Source: Anaerolineae bacterium (lineage in GTDB: Bacteria; Chloroflexota; Anaerolineae; Aggregatilineales; Phototrophicaceae). From it: 64,000 bases of DNA. The DNA is taken from contig JAFLCG010000020.1 of NCBI GenBank assembly GCA_017303635.1, positions 1-64,000 on the forward strand, written 5' to 3'. This document shows positions 40,404 to 48,680 of the stretch, piece after piece (the first letter of the stretch is position 1; each line of letters begins with the position of its first letter). The notes below the pieces were generated by a model. The model searched no databases. It had not been told where the DNA came from and was given only the letters and a program-made list of their open reading frames with translations. The position numbers were made by a program, and so were the translations under genes.

Positions 40404-41507
40404 ATGACACCGCTACCGGATGCTCCGCCAATCGACTACGAGCTGATCGAACGGGATCTGCCACCCGATCAACTCGACTTTATGGCTCCCTGGCCACCCG
40501 ATGACCTGAACTATGTTCCGGACTTCGAACCATTTGAACCGCAAAGCTGGGATGACTTCGCACCGGACTACCTGCCGCCCGCCCAAGCCCCGTTGCCCGG
40601 ACTGACCACACAGCCGAACCCATCCTCCTGGTCGTGGACGGATGCGCGCCTGGTCGGTGTCGAGCGGGTCGAGGCGGACCTGACCCGTTACGAGATCGGT
40701 GTGGTGGATCTGTATGCGGATACGGCCACTGGGGATCCGGGTGGTCGCTACCTGCCAGTCGCCAGCTTTGGCGATCTGGATGTCGCTGCCGCTTTCTACC
40801 ATGACTTGCAGCAGCAGACCTTTGACCAGAGTCTGGCCGCCCACGACCTGCCTGACTTCGCTGAGATGCAGGCCGCCAACCTGAGTGGGGCCGTCGCCTG
40901 GCGCGATGTCGGCGAAGTCGAGTATCAGGCTTATCTGGGGCTAGAGGAACGTGTTCCGTCCGTAGGAATTGAGCGCGATCTGCCGCCAGAAGCCGCTCTC
41001 GATCCACTGCTGCAGGAAGCCATTGCACTCGGTGGTGTCGTCACGCCCTGGAACCGCGAGATGGCTCCGGATCCGGCGGCTTTCCAGGCCTTGAACGCCA
41101 TTGGGCTGGAGGCAGAGGGCTTCAGCCCGGCGGCTGACCCACCACCGTTCTACGATGCGGATACCGGCACCGCCTACTGGATCGGTGTCTTCCAACCCGA
41201 CCCGGCGGATCGTGAGAGCTGCCTGACCAGTATCCTGTCACTGGGTCGTAATGAGGCAGGGGAACTGGAAGCCCAACTCGCGCCTTGTGTGCCGGGTGAC
41301 TGGGATAAAGCCTATGCCAATGCCGAGTACCTGATTGGCGTCGCCCAGAAAGGCGGGATCGACCGCTGCTTCGATGCGGCAGAAGGCATGGCCCTCGCCA
41401 CTGATCAGCGTGAATGGTGGGCGGCTGAACGCGGGCTGCCGCTGGAACCCGATGCATCTCAGGCCATCGCGGACTATGCCACTTCTGGTTGGGAGGTGGA
41501 CTTGTGA
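40404..41507 (+). CDS. Acidic repeat protein A, unknown family
   Basis: A 367-residue, strongly acidic protein (N-terminal 60 residues are Asp/Pro-rich, DLPPDQLDF type). Two or more roughly 100-residue units share a pattern: a beta-strand opening (YEIGVVDLYAD; AYWIGVFQPDP), a G-x-L-x-x-x-L stretch, then an alpha-helical part with DKAYANAEYL or DVAAAFYHDL. The same pattern recurs in the larger protein two genes on. It follows the topoisomerase-like gene by 3 bp and ends overlapping a ribbon-helix-helix gene, so it belongs to the same operon. No known domain recognised; acidic composition could indicate DNA mimicry or binding to a basic partner. Confidence 0.7.
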   Translation: MTPLPDAPPIDYELIERDLPPDQLDFMAPWPPDDLNYVPDFEPFEPQSWDDFAPDYLPPAQAPLPGLTTQPNPSSWSWTDARLVGVERVEADLTRYEIGVVDLYADTATGDPGGRYLPVASFGDLDVAAAFYHDLQQQTFDQSLAAHDLPDFAEMQAANLSGAVAWRDVGEVEYQAYLGLEERVPSVGIERDLPPEAALDPLLQEAIALGGVVTPWNREMAPDPAAFQALNAIGLEAEGFSPAADPPPFYDADTGTAYWIGVFQPDPADRESCLTSILSLGRNEAGELEAQLAPCVPGDWDKAYANAEYLIGVAQKGGIDRCFDAAEGMALATDQREWWAAERGLPLEPDASQAIADYATSGWEVDL

Positions 41508-41725
41508 GTGACACACCGCGCTACACCATTCGCTTTTCATCGGACGACTATCTTGCCCTGGATGCCCTCTGTGCACGCTGGCGGCTCAAACGCCCGGATG
41601 CCTTGCGGCGGGCGCTGCGCTCGGCAGCTCGGCAGCCAATGAACTTCAGTCGTGGCTGTTTCCTGCCCATCGGGGCGAGGCAGCCACTACCTATTCGCGT
41701 GGGAGGCACCCATGAATCGACCTGA
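41504..41725 (+). CDS. Small ribbon-helix-helix-like protein
   Basis: A 73-residue protein starting at the GTG at 41504, with GGAGG 7 nt upstream and a 4-bp overlap with the previous stop. YTIRFSSDDYLALDALCARW followed by a basic helix (RPDALRRALRSAARQP) fits a CopG-like ribbon-helix-helix fold. It overlaps the next gene by 14 bp. It probably binds DNA, possibly autoregulating this operon. The basic charge contrasts with the two acidic proteins that flank it. Confidence 0.6.
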   Translation: MSDTPRYTIRFSSDDYLALDALCARWRLKRPDALRRALRSAARQPMNFSRGCFLPIGARQPLPIRVGGTHEST

Positions 41726-43658
41726 AGCCCTCACCAGCCGGGAAGCATCAGCGCGGCTGATGGCTCACCTGGACGCCATCGCCGCCGATCCGGCCTACCT
41801 CAATCGGCTGGCAGCGCCGTTCCCACCGGTTCTACCACAGGATGCCGACAGGGAAGATGACGCGCCTGAACTGGTCTGGCGGCTGCCGGATGTCCCCTAC
41901 GGACTGGATATCGATGGGCATCCCTGGTCGGAGGAGGGTCGTGCCATGCCCCATCACATCGATGCCGGTGGCACCGCCCATTGGTTTGGCTTGGTGAAGG
42001 CGGATCCCGCGGCTGACCATGACCACGAACTGCGCTACTTCCGGGCGGAAGCGACGGAGGGCGACTTCCGCCATGACTCGTATCCCGTCATGCCGCTTTT
42101 GACCGATGATCCGGGGGATGCCTGGCCTTTACCCGCGCTGGAACTGGAACTCCGGCGCGGTGACATCTTCATGGTCCAGCAGCTGGCCCATGATGTGGCC
42201 GAAAGCTACGACCAGGCCTTCCCCGATCCTTTCGATCTGCCCGCTCTCGATCCACGCCCCGACTACTACTTCGGTTATGGGGTCGGGCCAAACAACCAGC
42301 CCTCGCTGGAAGCCGTCAAGACCTGGATGGAGGGTAGCAGTCGTCGCTTTGACACCTTCACCATCGCCGAGTTTGGCGACTACGCCGATGCCCGCGAACT
42401 GGAAGACGAATTGGAAGCCTTACAACGCGAGGCAGGGCTGGCGGCCGCCATGAGCCTGGCGGAAGATATGGCCACAGCCGGTCGGTATCTCGATCCGTTC
42501 CGCGACGATCCCCGCCTGTTTTTCGAGGACGATGGACCACCCGATCCCTTCACCACCGGACGCCAGCGGGAACTGGAAAGGGAGACCCGTCCGGCAGCTG
42601 ACGTCCTCCGGCCCTGGTATCTCGATCCGGCTGTGCAGGAACACCTGGAGCGCGAAGAGCAGGTTCACGCTGGACTCGAAGGCGAAATGTGGTTCCAGGC
42701 CACTTTCCCCGATGACGGCGCTCACCTACTGCAACCGCTGGACGAAACGGTCAACTATGCCGTCGTCCTGCAAGCTGCCGATCCGCACACCTCTGAACTG
42801 GCTGTCGAGAAATACTGGCGCGAACCGGATGGGCGACTGGGTTACGATGACCTCACCCTCGATACCTTCGACCCGGATGATGAGGGAGCTCGGCAGCAAG
42901 CCGAGGCCCAGCGGGATGGGCTGCTCAGGATCTATGACGAGCGTGGCTTGACCGCCATGATGCACCAGGCTGAGCTATCCGCCATGGAGCGGGGTTGGTT
43001 AGATGCAGATCGTTCCCATCCTGCCCTGTTCCCTGAAGGGCCACCTGATCGCTTTGCGAGTCTGGCACAACAGTTGGTGGATGAAACCAATCCCTACCAG
43101 GTCAGAGACGATGAAGATCGTCCCACCCCGACACCCGCCCCCGGCTCGTGGGAGGAACTGCTGGAGCAGCAAGCCAACAAGCCGGAAGCGGTTCTTTTCA
43201 GCACATCCTTCGACCGCCTGTGGGTTCTCCAGCAGCGCCCGGTCGAAACACCAGAGGGTGAGCCGCTGGGTCAGGCACTTTACCTGACCTACTATCCCGA
43301 TGTCCATCAGGATGCATTTGCGGACGGTGTCTTCAGCGATGCCGACTACCCGGACCGCGCCAAAACGCTGGAGATGGCGCGTTTCGAGACGGCGGCGCAA
43401 GCGGACAAGTTTGCGAAGGACTTCGCGGGTTATGTCCACCCCGGCTTGCTCGACCCGCCCGAACTGGCGGAGGAGGTCGCGAAGCTGGAAGGACTGCCTG
43501 TCCAGTGGCGAGACCTGGATTACCAGGGGATCGTGGACTTCATGAGCGGCGACCGAACGGTAGTAAGGGAAGCGGAGGGATGGCATCACCATGACCCAAA
43601 CGCTGACCACATTGCACATAACCGATCTGATGGGCAGGATTGGGAGAGGGAGTTGTAA
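41712..43658 (+). CDS. Acidic repeat protein B, unknown family
   Basis: A 648-residue acidic protein starting at the ATG at 41712 with GGGAGG 5 nt upstream. At least three units follow a shared pattern: strand (HWFGLVKADP; YAVVLQAADPH; RLWVLQQRPVE), a YF/YW-rich strand, L-x-x-F-D/S-D, then two helices (DVAESYDQAF; AQRDGLLRIYDERG; AAQADKFAKDF) and a short linker with DPP or DPR. The related units in protein A suggest duplication of an ancestral domain. No P-loop, HUH, nuclease or membrane signature is visible. It ends 4 bp before a strong terminator, closing the operon that began with the small gene at 38932. Confidence 0.7.
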   Translation: MNRPEALTSREASARLMAHLDAIAADPAYLNRLAAPFPPVLPQDADREDDAPELVWRLPDVPYGLDIDGHPWSEEGRAMPHHIDAGGTAHWFGLVKADPAADHDHELRYFRAEATEGDFRHDSYPVMPLLTDDPGDAWPLPALELELRRGDIFMVQQLAHDVAESYDQAFPDPFDLPALDPRPDYYFGYGVGPNNQPSLEAVKTWMEGSSRRFDTFTIAEFGDYADARELEDELEALQREAGLAAAMSLAEDMATAGRYLDPFRDDPRLFFEDDGPPDPFTTGRQRELERETRPAADVLRPWYLDPAVQEHLEREEQVHAGLEGEMWFQATFPDDGAHLLQPLDETVNYAVVLQAADPHTSELAVEKYWREPDGRLGYDDLTLDTFDPDDEGARQQAEAQRDGLLRIYDERGLTAMMHQAELSAMERGWLDADRSHPALFPEGPPDRFASLAQQLVDETNPYQVRDDEDRPTPTPAPGSWEELLEQQANKPEAVLFSTSFDRLWVLQQRPVETPEGEPLGQALYLTYYPDVHQDAFADGVFSDADYPDRAKTLEMARFETAAQADKFAKDFAGYVHPGLLDPPELAEEVAKLEGLPVQWRDLDYQGIVDFMSGDRTVVREAEGWHHHDPNADHIAHNRSDGQDWEREL

Positions 43659-43662
43659 ATGG

Positions 43663-43702
43663 CTCACCCTCATCTCGTGATTGAGATGAGGGTGAGTGTT
43701 TT
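43663..43702 (+). terminator. Rho-independent terminator of the topoisomerase-like operon
   Basis: A perfect 14-bp stem (43663-43676 and 43683-43696) with a 6-nt loop, followed by TGTTTT, 4 bp after the stop codon of acidic protein B. Confidence 0.85.
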
Positions 43703-43792
43703 ATCCAATATAATTAGTCAACCAGATAATCCATTTATGGCGTTGAGCGGCAGGATCGGATGTATGAGATTGCCTATAAGCTTCGAGCTTAC

Positions 43793-44176
43793 TTAGGATG
43801 TCATTTGTCTGACACCCTGAAATTGGCGCACCCCGAAGAACGCAACCAAACTCGCAACCCCCAACAAGACGACGATGCCCATCGGTTTCAAGACACCAAA
43901 CGCCAAAACAATCAGCAGCACTGTGCCGACCACCCACAACCCATCTGCAAGGCTAATCAAGACCACCCAAAACGGATTGATCGGGCTGCGCGTGCCAACC
44001 CAGCCTACTACACCCGCAAACCCGATAAGACCTGCCCCGACGACCTGATAGAGTAACGGGTCGCCGATTCCAATCAGGTCGGCTATCGATTGAGCCAGTG
44101 TGAGCAAAACTCCACCACTCACCACCGAAAAGATAGCATTCGAGAAGAGCGCAGATTTCACGATGGACAGTTGCAT
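43793..44176 (-). CDS. Small four-helix membrane protein
   Basis: A 127-residue hydrophobic protein with about four transmembrane helices (near 10-30, 42-60, 68-92, 98-118). The ATG is preceded by GGAGG at 7 nt. The sequence has no conserved motif I recognise; it resembles uncharacterised integral membrane proteins next to regulatory genes. It lies 69 bp after the alpha/beta hydrolase on the same strand, so the two may be co-transcribed and controlled by the divergent XRE regulator. Confidence 0.7.
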   Translation of the reverse strand: MQLSIVKSALFSNAIFSVVSGGVLLTLAQSIADLIGIGDPLLYQVVGAGLIGFAGVVGWVGTRSPINPFWVVLISLADGLWVVGTVLLIVLAFGVLKPMGIVVLLGVASLVAFFGVRQFQGVRQMTS

Positions 44177-44245
44177 TAAGATACCTCCACAGTGACGGTC
44201 ACTTTCGATGTGAATGACTCTGATACGATAAAGCGGTTTGATTGC

Positions 44246-45232
44246 TTATTCGCGTTCGAGTGCGTCCATAACCCAATCTAGCCCCGCCAGCACCAAATCG
44301 GGATCGGTAGCGTGGATATAGTGATCGCCTCGCGTGCTGACCAGATGCACACTATTCGTTGACAGTTGTGCCAGTTCTTCCTGCAAGGTGCGCCAAACCT
44401 GATTGGCCTCGTCAAATGGCAGGTTGGGGTCAATGACTGCGAAAGCTTGCAGGCTGTTCTCAGCACTGATGACCGCGAGCGGTTTGTCGCCGAAATCGCT
44501 GGTCTGCGCCGCCTGCTGCCCGCTCAGGACCGCCTGCGCGAACTCGCTGCCCAGTGCCTCGTAAGACCGACCTAATCCCATTGCAGCGCGATAGATCGGC
44601 TGCAATGCGTCGCTCAAGTACGGGTCATCCGGCACTATGAGGCGGGGCAACCCAAACACTGCCAGCCCACCCATCACGTTAAGCGCTTGCGCCTGACGGT
44701 TTGCGCCTGCGATGAACGAGGCAGGCAAGCGCACCCATTGCTCGGGGTGGCTGGCTTCGGCTAGTACCACACCTACCACCTCATCCGGGTAGCGATCCTG
44801 AAACACGCGCACCACCCACCCACCATAAGAATGTCCAACCAGCACGTAAGGCGGAGTAATTTGCGCGCTGGTCAGTACGGCACGCAAATCGTCCGCACTG
44901 TTGATGGCGGTGTGCGGCTCGCCGCTTGACTCGCTCCAGCCGTAGCCTGCCCGGTCATAGACGCAGGTCCGCGACCGTTCAGTCATGCGCGGCAGCAGAT
45001 CTGCCCACATCAGTGACCATGTACCCGATCCACTCTCGACCACAATGGTCGGACTACCATCGCCCTCACATTGGATGTGCAAGGCATACCCCCCTACATC
45101 GACCATCCGACCGCTTGGGGGGTAGGATTCCTCATCTCTGGCAGCGGCTTGGGATTGGTAGATCAGCCCAATCGCCAGCAGTGTGACGAAGCCGCCGAAC
45201 ATTGCTAGCAACAGCACATGAAGTCGTCTCAT
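44246..45232 (-). CDS. Membrane-anchored alpha/beta hydrolase
   Basis: A 328-residue hydrolase with an N-terminal signal-anchor (residues 5-27) and the classical fold: oxyanion region VVESGSGTWS, DRAGYGWS, nucleophile elbow GHSYGG (Ser135) and a likely catalytic His in TRGDHYIH near the C-terminus. It probably cleaves an ester or peptide substrate outside the membrane; the substrate is unknown. The gene is divergent from the XRE/MmyB regulator with 80 bp between starts containing palindromes, a common arrangement for a repressor and its target. Confidence 0.85.
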   Translation of the reverse strand: MRRLHVLLLAMFGGFVTLLAIGLIYQSQAAARDEESYPPSGRMVDVGGYALHIQCEGDGSPTIVVESGSGTWSLMWADLLPRMTERSRTCVYDRAGYGWSESSGEPHTAINSADDLRAVLTSAQITPPYVLVGHSYGGWVVRVFQDRYPDEVVGVVLAEASHPEQWVRLPASFIAGANRQAQALNVMGGLAVFGLPRLIVPDDPYLSDALQPIYRAAMGLGRSYEALGSEFAQAVLSGQQAAQTSDFGDKPLAVISAENSLQAFAVIDPNLPFDEANQVWRTLQEELAQLSTNSVHLVSTRGDHYIHATDPDLVLAGLDWVMDALERE

Positions 45233-45277
45233 TTACGCACCCTTTCTCATAACTCCATTTCAGGATACGCTAAAGAG

Positions 45278-45312
45278 GTAATCAATTCGATTACTTCAGA
45301 GGTAAAATTACC
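45278..45312. promoter_or_regulatory. Palindromes between the hydrolase and XRE genes, candidate operator
   Basis: GTAATC (45278-45283), 5 bp, GATTAC (45289-45294), then GGTAA/TTACC at 45301-45312, all in the 80-bp gap between divergent starts. They share the TTAC/GTAA core, as expected for binding of a dimeric XRE regulator. Confidence 0.5.
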
Positions 45313-46116
45313 GTGCTGCATCAATCCGCTATCGATACATTCGGCGACCTCCTCAAACACTGGCGAAAGGCTCGCCGTTTCAGCCAGATGGAACTTGCGC
45401 TCACCGCCAACGTCTCTACCCGCCATCTCAGCTTCGTTGAGACAGGGCGCTCCAAACCGGGATACGATCTGGTTTTGCGCCTCGCCGAGGTGCTGAGCTT
45501 ATCGTTGCAGCACACCAATGCGCTGTTGGTTGCCGCCGGGTACGCACCGCGCTACAGTGCCTGGTCGCTGGACGACGATAAAACAGGCATGGTGCGTGCG
45601 GCTCTAGAGCGGATGCTTATGCAACATGAGCCGTACCCAGCCCTAGTCACTACGCGCCACTACGATTTGATCATGGTCAACAACGGAACACGGCTGCTGG
45701 TGGGGTGGCTGACAGGAGATGAAAATGTCATGTCGCGCTTCAGCAACAGCTACCAACTGCTGTTTGCGTCGAATGGATTGCGACCCTATCTGGCTAATTT
45801 CGATCTGCTGAAGAGGATGATGTTACGGCGCCTGTACGAAGAGAGTATCACCTATCAAAGTGAGGCGCTCTTTCGGTTATACGAGTCATGCTTGGGCGAG
45901 ACAATGGTGTCGGAGGTGGCTCAGTCGACCGCACCTGACTCGCAGCTACCGATAATGACACTCGGATTGCGCAAAGGCGACCTCGAAGCTCGCTTTTTCT
46001 CGACCATCACATCCTTTGGTACTGCCATTGACGTGACCACCCAAGAACTACGGATAGAGTGTTTTTTTCCCGCCGACGACCTGACCCAACATCTGATCCA
46101 GCGGGTATTAGGATAG
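45313..46116 (+). CDS. XRE-family regulator with MmyB-like ligand domain
   Basis: A 267-residue regulator from a GTG start with GAGG 10 nt upstream. Helix-turn-helix at about residues 10-65 (SQMELALTANVSTRHLSFVE). The rest matches the MmyB-type ligand-binding region (HYDLIMVNNGTRLLVGWLTG, then TLGLRKGDLEARFFSTITSFG). Such proteins bind hydrophobic small ligands and control neighbouring oxidoreductase or hydrolase genes. It faces the alpha/beta hydrolase divergently. The sequence shows no truncation. Confidence 0.88.
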   Translation: MLHQSAIDTFGDLLKHWRKARRFSQMELALTANVSTRHLSFVETGRSKPGYDLVLRLAEVLSLSLQHTNALLVAAGYAPRYSAWSLDDDKTGMVRAALERMLMQHEPYPALVTTRHYDLIMVNNGTRLLVGWLTGDENVMSRFSNSYQLLFASNGLRPYLANFDLLKRMMLRRLYEESITYQSEALFRLYESCLGETMVSEVAQSTAPDSQLPIMTLGLRKGDLEARFFSTITSFGTAIDVTTQELRIECFFPADDLTQHLIQRVLG

Positions 46117-46151
46117 GTCACCGGTTCACATCGGCAGCGTATGCACCCTAA

Positions 46152-46390
46152 TCGACAGTAGCTGCTGCCGCTGTTTGCGACTACACAACGGAAGACATGT
46201 TGCAAGCGGCATACAGCTCTTTACAGGCACAGAACGTAGAATGGGTGAATGTCAGTCGATTGACGCAGGATCTATGTGAACGTTTCTACAAGCTAAAGCC
46301 CAAACATCTGGGACAGCCGGGTCAGCACTACAAGCGTATGATTAAGTTGCTTGCAGACATGCCGATTTTGTCACGCGCCGTGATCCTGAA
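46152..46390 (+). pseudogene. Unrecognised gene fragment
   Basis: Plus-strand peptide with protein-like composition (MLQAAYSSLQAQNVEWVNVS, CERFYKLKPKHLG, MIKLLADMPILS) that opens after a stop near 46151. It runs without a stop into the antisense of the HU-like gene, where it loses coding character. There is no ribosome site for an early ATG at 46197. Probably a remnant truncated at both ends at the edge of the transfer genes. Confidence 0.35.
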
Positions 46391-46697
46391 AAGAGGGTTT
46401 GTTGGGTTCGTCAGGCAGCAACGTCAGACGCCGCCTCAAGCCGCGACTGAAGCGCACCACGACACGCCGAATGTAACGCGGCACGTTGCCAGACCTGAGT
46501 CGTCCACTCTGCTCGCCCCGGTCAACTTGCCGGGACTCGAGAACAAACAACCCTTCCAACTCTATCCGCCCACTGCCTTCAACCAACTCCTCTATCCACA
46601 CCGCAGTGAGCGTCTCCAGCATCATCTGGACATCTCGGTTCTTCAGCCGGGTGCGCCGTCCGATCTCTCGGATCATAGTCTTTTTGGTCAGGGTCAT
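46371..46697 (-). CDS. HU/IHF-like nucleoid protein (second of two)
   Basis: A 108-residue protein: MTLTKKTMIREIGRRTRLKN and the next helix (VQMMLETLTAVWIEEL) match the HU N-terminal fold, then GRIELEGLFVLESRQ fits the beta-platform, followed by an arginine-rich tail. The ATG overlaps the stop of the coupling-protein fragment by 4 bp (ATGA), so translation is coupled. It is clearly related in layout to the HU-like protein at 36.3-36.6 kb, although the identity between them is low by eye. Confidence 0.65.
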   Translation of the reverse strand: MTLTKKTMIREIGRRTRLKNRDVQMMLETLTAVWIEELVEGSGRIELEGLFVLESRQVDRGEQSGRLRSGNVPRYIRRVVVRFSRGLRRRLTLLPDEPNKPSFQDHGA

Positions 46698-47345
46698 GCG
46701 CTCAACTCCAATCGTTCTGGGGGCTGCTGTCGCCTCTGTTGGCGACGGGACTTCATCGCATTCAGGCTATCGGACTTCACCTTGCCACCCGCCTTGTCCG
46801 TCGCCAACACCGCCATCTTGTCCATCACCGCAGCCGCTGCTCGCTCTAACAAGGGCGATGGTTCATTAGACGGAATCGCAGTTTCTACGGGCGACTGGAG
46901 ATTGAGTTCCAATCCTCGCTCCAGTAGGAGCGGCGCAGCACCTTTTGAATGCGCTAACCGCGCTTTCCAGTCCTCGCGTTCGTAGAAGCGGGTCAGACGT
47001 GCATTCAGCACCACCTGGGTGGCAAAGCCTGCCTCCACATAACGAGCGAAGATCGTACAATTCCCCACCTGCGGCGTGACCACTTCATCCACCGTCAGCA
47101 GCGGACGCTGGCGCAGATGGCTGTTGGGGTCGTCCTGATTGGCATCGGTGGTGGCCGTCCCACTCGCCTTGCTGTAGAACTCGGCGGTATCCGCATCACA
47201 ACCACCGTAGATCACCTGGGTCGCCAGACCCGTGAACAATGCCTGTGTCCCTTCAGCCCCGTACAGCAAGTGGAACTGGCCCTTCGTTTGTGCTCCGATC
47301 AGAATATGTTCGAGGGTGTTGTCGCATCGAACACTCGGTGGAAAA
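46694..47345 (-). pseudogene. C-terminal fragment of a type IV coupling protein (TraG/VirD4-like)
   Basis: The frame is open from about 47345 to 46694. It begins inside the ATPase core: LIGAQTKGQFHLLYG, then IYGGCDADTAEFYSKASG, the C-terminal motif typical of TraG/VirD4 proteins, followed by a polar tail. The N-terminal membrane part and both Walker motifs are missing; a stop lies just upstream (47357-47359) and chromosomal regulator DNA follows. The gene is therefore 5'-deleted at a junction with the sugar-import region. An internal ATG would give a 191-residue product without ATPase activity. Confidence 0.65.
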
Positions 47346-47414
47346 TTAATCGGACTTTAACGTAATCTTCAATGACCTGCCCCCCAGCCTAAATACTCAC
47401 AAATTACTCTCTAA

Positions 47415-47428
47415 CCTGTACAGACAGG
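47415..47428. promoter_or_regulatory. Candidate operator upstream of the GntR/LacI regulator
   Basis: CCTGT, 4 bp, ACAGG with a CTGTACAG core (47416-47423), 11 bp before the regulator start codon. The same 8-bp core occurs in a larger palindrome before the first binding-protein gene. Confidence 0.55.
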
Positions 47429-47438
47429 TACGGACAAG

Positions 47439-48557
47439 ATGCAATTCAATATTCAGAAATCCGGTTCAACCCCGCTCCACATGCAGCTTCTTGATGAACT
47501 GCGGCACTGGATTATGACCGGGTTAGTCAACCCACATGAGCGCTTGCCAGGGGAGTGGGAACTCGCGCTTGAACTCGAAATTAGCCGAGCAACCATTCAG
47601 AAAGCCTGGCAAAATGCTGAAGAAGAAGGCTTGATTTATCGAGTCCCCGGGAAAGGCACATTCATTGGCGAGCCGCGACCCAAAAACGCAACGACCCAAT
47701 CAATTGCCTTGATCGTACCAGACTTCCGTGGCACGTTCGCAGTTCACATGCTATCCGGCGTGGAACGGGTGTTACGGAGACGAGGCTATCAGGTTCAACT
47801 AGCGAGCAGCGAGTACACCCTACACGAAGAGAACCGTATCCTGCGGCAATTCCAAGCGGATGGTGTGTGTGGGGCAATCTTGTGGGGAGTGAATGCCCCG
47901 AAAGAAAATCGCATTGGCGGTACTATCGACCAATTGATGCCGATTGTGCTGATCGACCGTCCCCTACCCGGTACATCTCTGCCTTTGGTCGCCAGTAACC
48001 ACTATCAAGGTGGTATCCAGGCAATGAAACACCTACTTGAACTTGGGCATCACCGGATTGCATTCCTGGCTCGGCCCCACCTGGATCTTTGGTCGGTGTC
48101 TGAACGTTACCGAGCATACCGGGATGCGCTGCACGATGCTGAAATTGAATCCCTACCTCCCATTCTGATTGGCGATGATCAGGAACTCAGTTCTTACACA
48201 GCTTACGCGCAAGCAGACGAGGCGACGCTTGCCCCTTTGATTGAAATGCTGGTCAGACCAGATCGACCAACAGCTATTTTTGCCAGTAATGACTGGATGG
48301 CTATACGGGCTATTCGAGCAGCACACAGTGCTGGATTACGACTACCCGAAGAACTTTCGTTAGTCGGCTTCGACAATCTGGATGTGAGCGAGTATCTCTC
48401 ACCGCCCCTTACAACGGTTGCTCAGAATACCGACTTGCTCGGTTCAGAAGCTGCTCGCCGTTTACTGGCGTTGATAGAAGGCGAGAGTACGTTGGATGTA
48501 TTGACCCTGGTGCCTACACAATTGATTATTCGACGATCCACCTGTGCCAGACAATAG
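47439..48557 (+). CDS. GntR-LacI hybrid regulator (AraR-like)
   Basis: A 372-residue regulator with an N-terminal GntR winged helix (about 10-75; LPGEWELALELEISRATIQKA in part, VPGKGTFI) and a LacI-type sugar-binding domain (about 88-365; ASNHYQGGIQAMKHLLELGH, LVGFDNLDVSEYLSPPLTTV). This fusion is the architecture of AraR-like regulators. It lies directly upstream of the ABC importer cluster and probably represses it until the substrate or a derivative binds. Palindromes with the TGTACA core precede both it and the first binding-protein gene. Confidence 0.9.
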   Translation: MQFNIQKSGSTPLHMQLLDELRHWIMTGLVNPHERLPGEWELALELEISRATIQKAWQNAEEEGLIYRVPGKGTFIGEPRPKNATTQSIALIVPDFRGTFAVHMLSGVERVLRRRGYQVQLASSEYTLHEENRILRQFQADGVCGAILWGVNAPKENRIGGTIDQLMPIVLIDRPLPGTSLPLVASNHYQGGIQAMKHLLELGHHRIAFLARPHLDLWSVSERYRAYRDALHDAEIESLPPILIGDDQELSSYTAYAQADEATLAPLIEMLVRPDRPTAIFASNDWMAIRAIRAAHSAGLRLPEELSLVGFDNLDVSEYLSPPLTTVAQNTDLLGSEAARRLLALIEGESTLDVLTLVPTQLIIRRSTCARQ

Positions 48558-48583
48558 TTGAATTATTTGTCCATTTCTTTGTG

Positions 48584-48595
48584 GGCTGTACAGCC
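48584..48595. promoter_or_regulatory. Candidate operator of the importer operon
   Basis: Perfect 12-bp palindrome GGCTGTACAGCC, 86 bp before the first binding-protein gene, with the same CTGTACAG core as the site at 47416. The TGTACA centre resembles known AraR-type operators. Confidence 0.6.
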
Positions 48596-48680
48596 ATTTT
48601 TTGCGGCAGCTTGATCGAGCGCTCCAGGCTGCCACTGCACAACAACCGAATGACCATTCAATGAAGGTAGGAGCAGTACA

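Noticed and set aside
46197..46985. Plus-strand 262-codon frame
   Set aside because: After about 65 codons it runs antisense to the HU-like and coupling-protein genes and becomes non-protein-like; only the first part may be a remnant.
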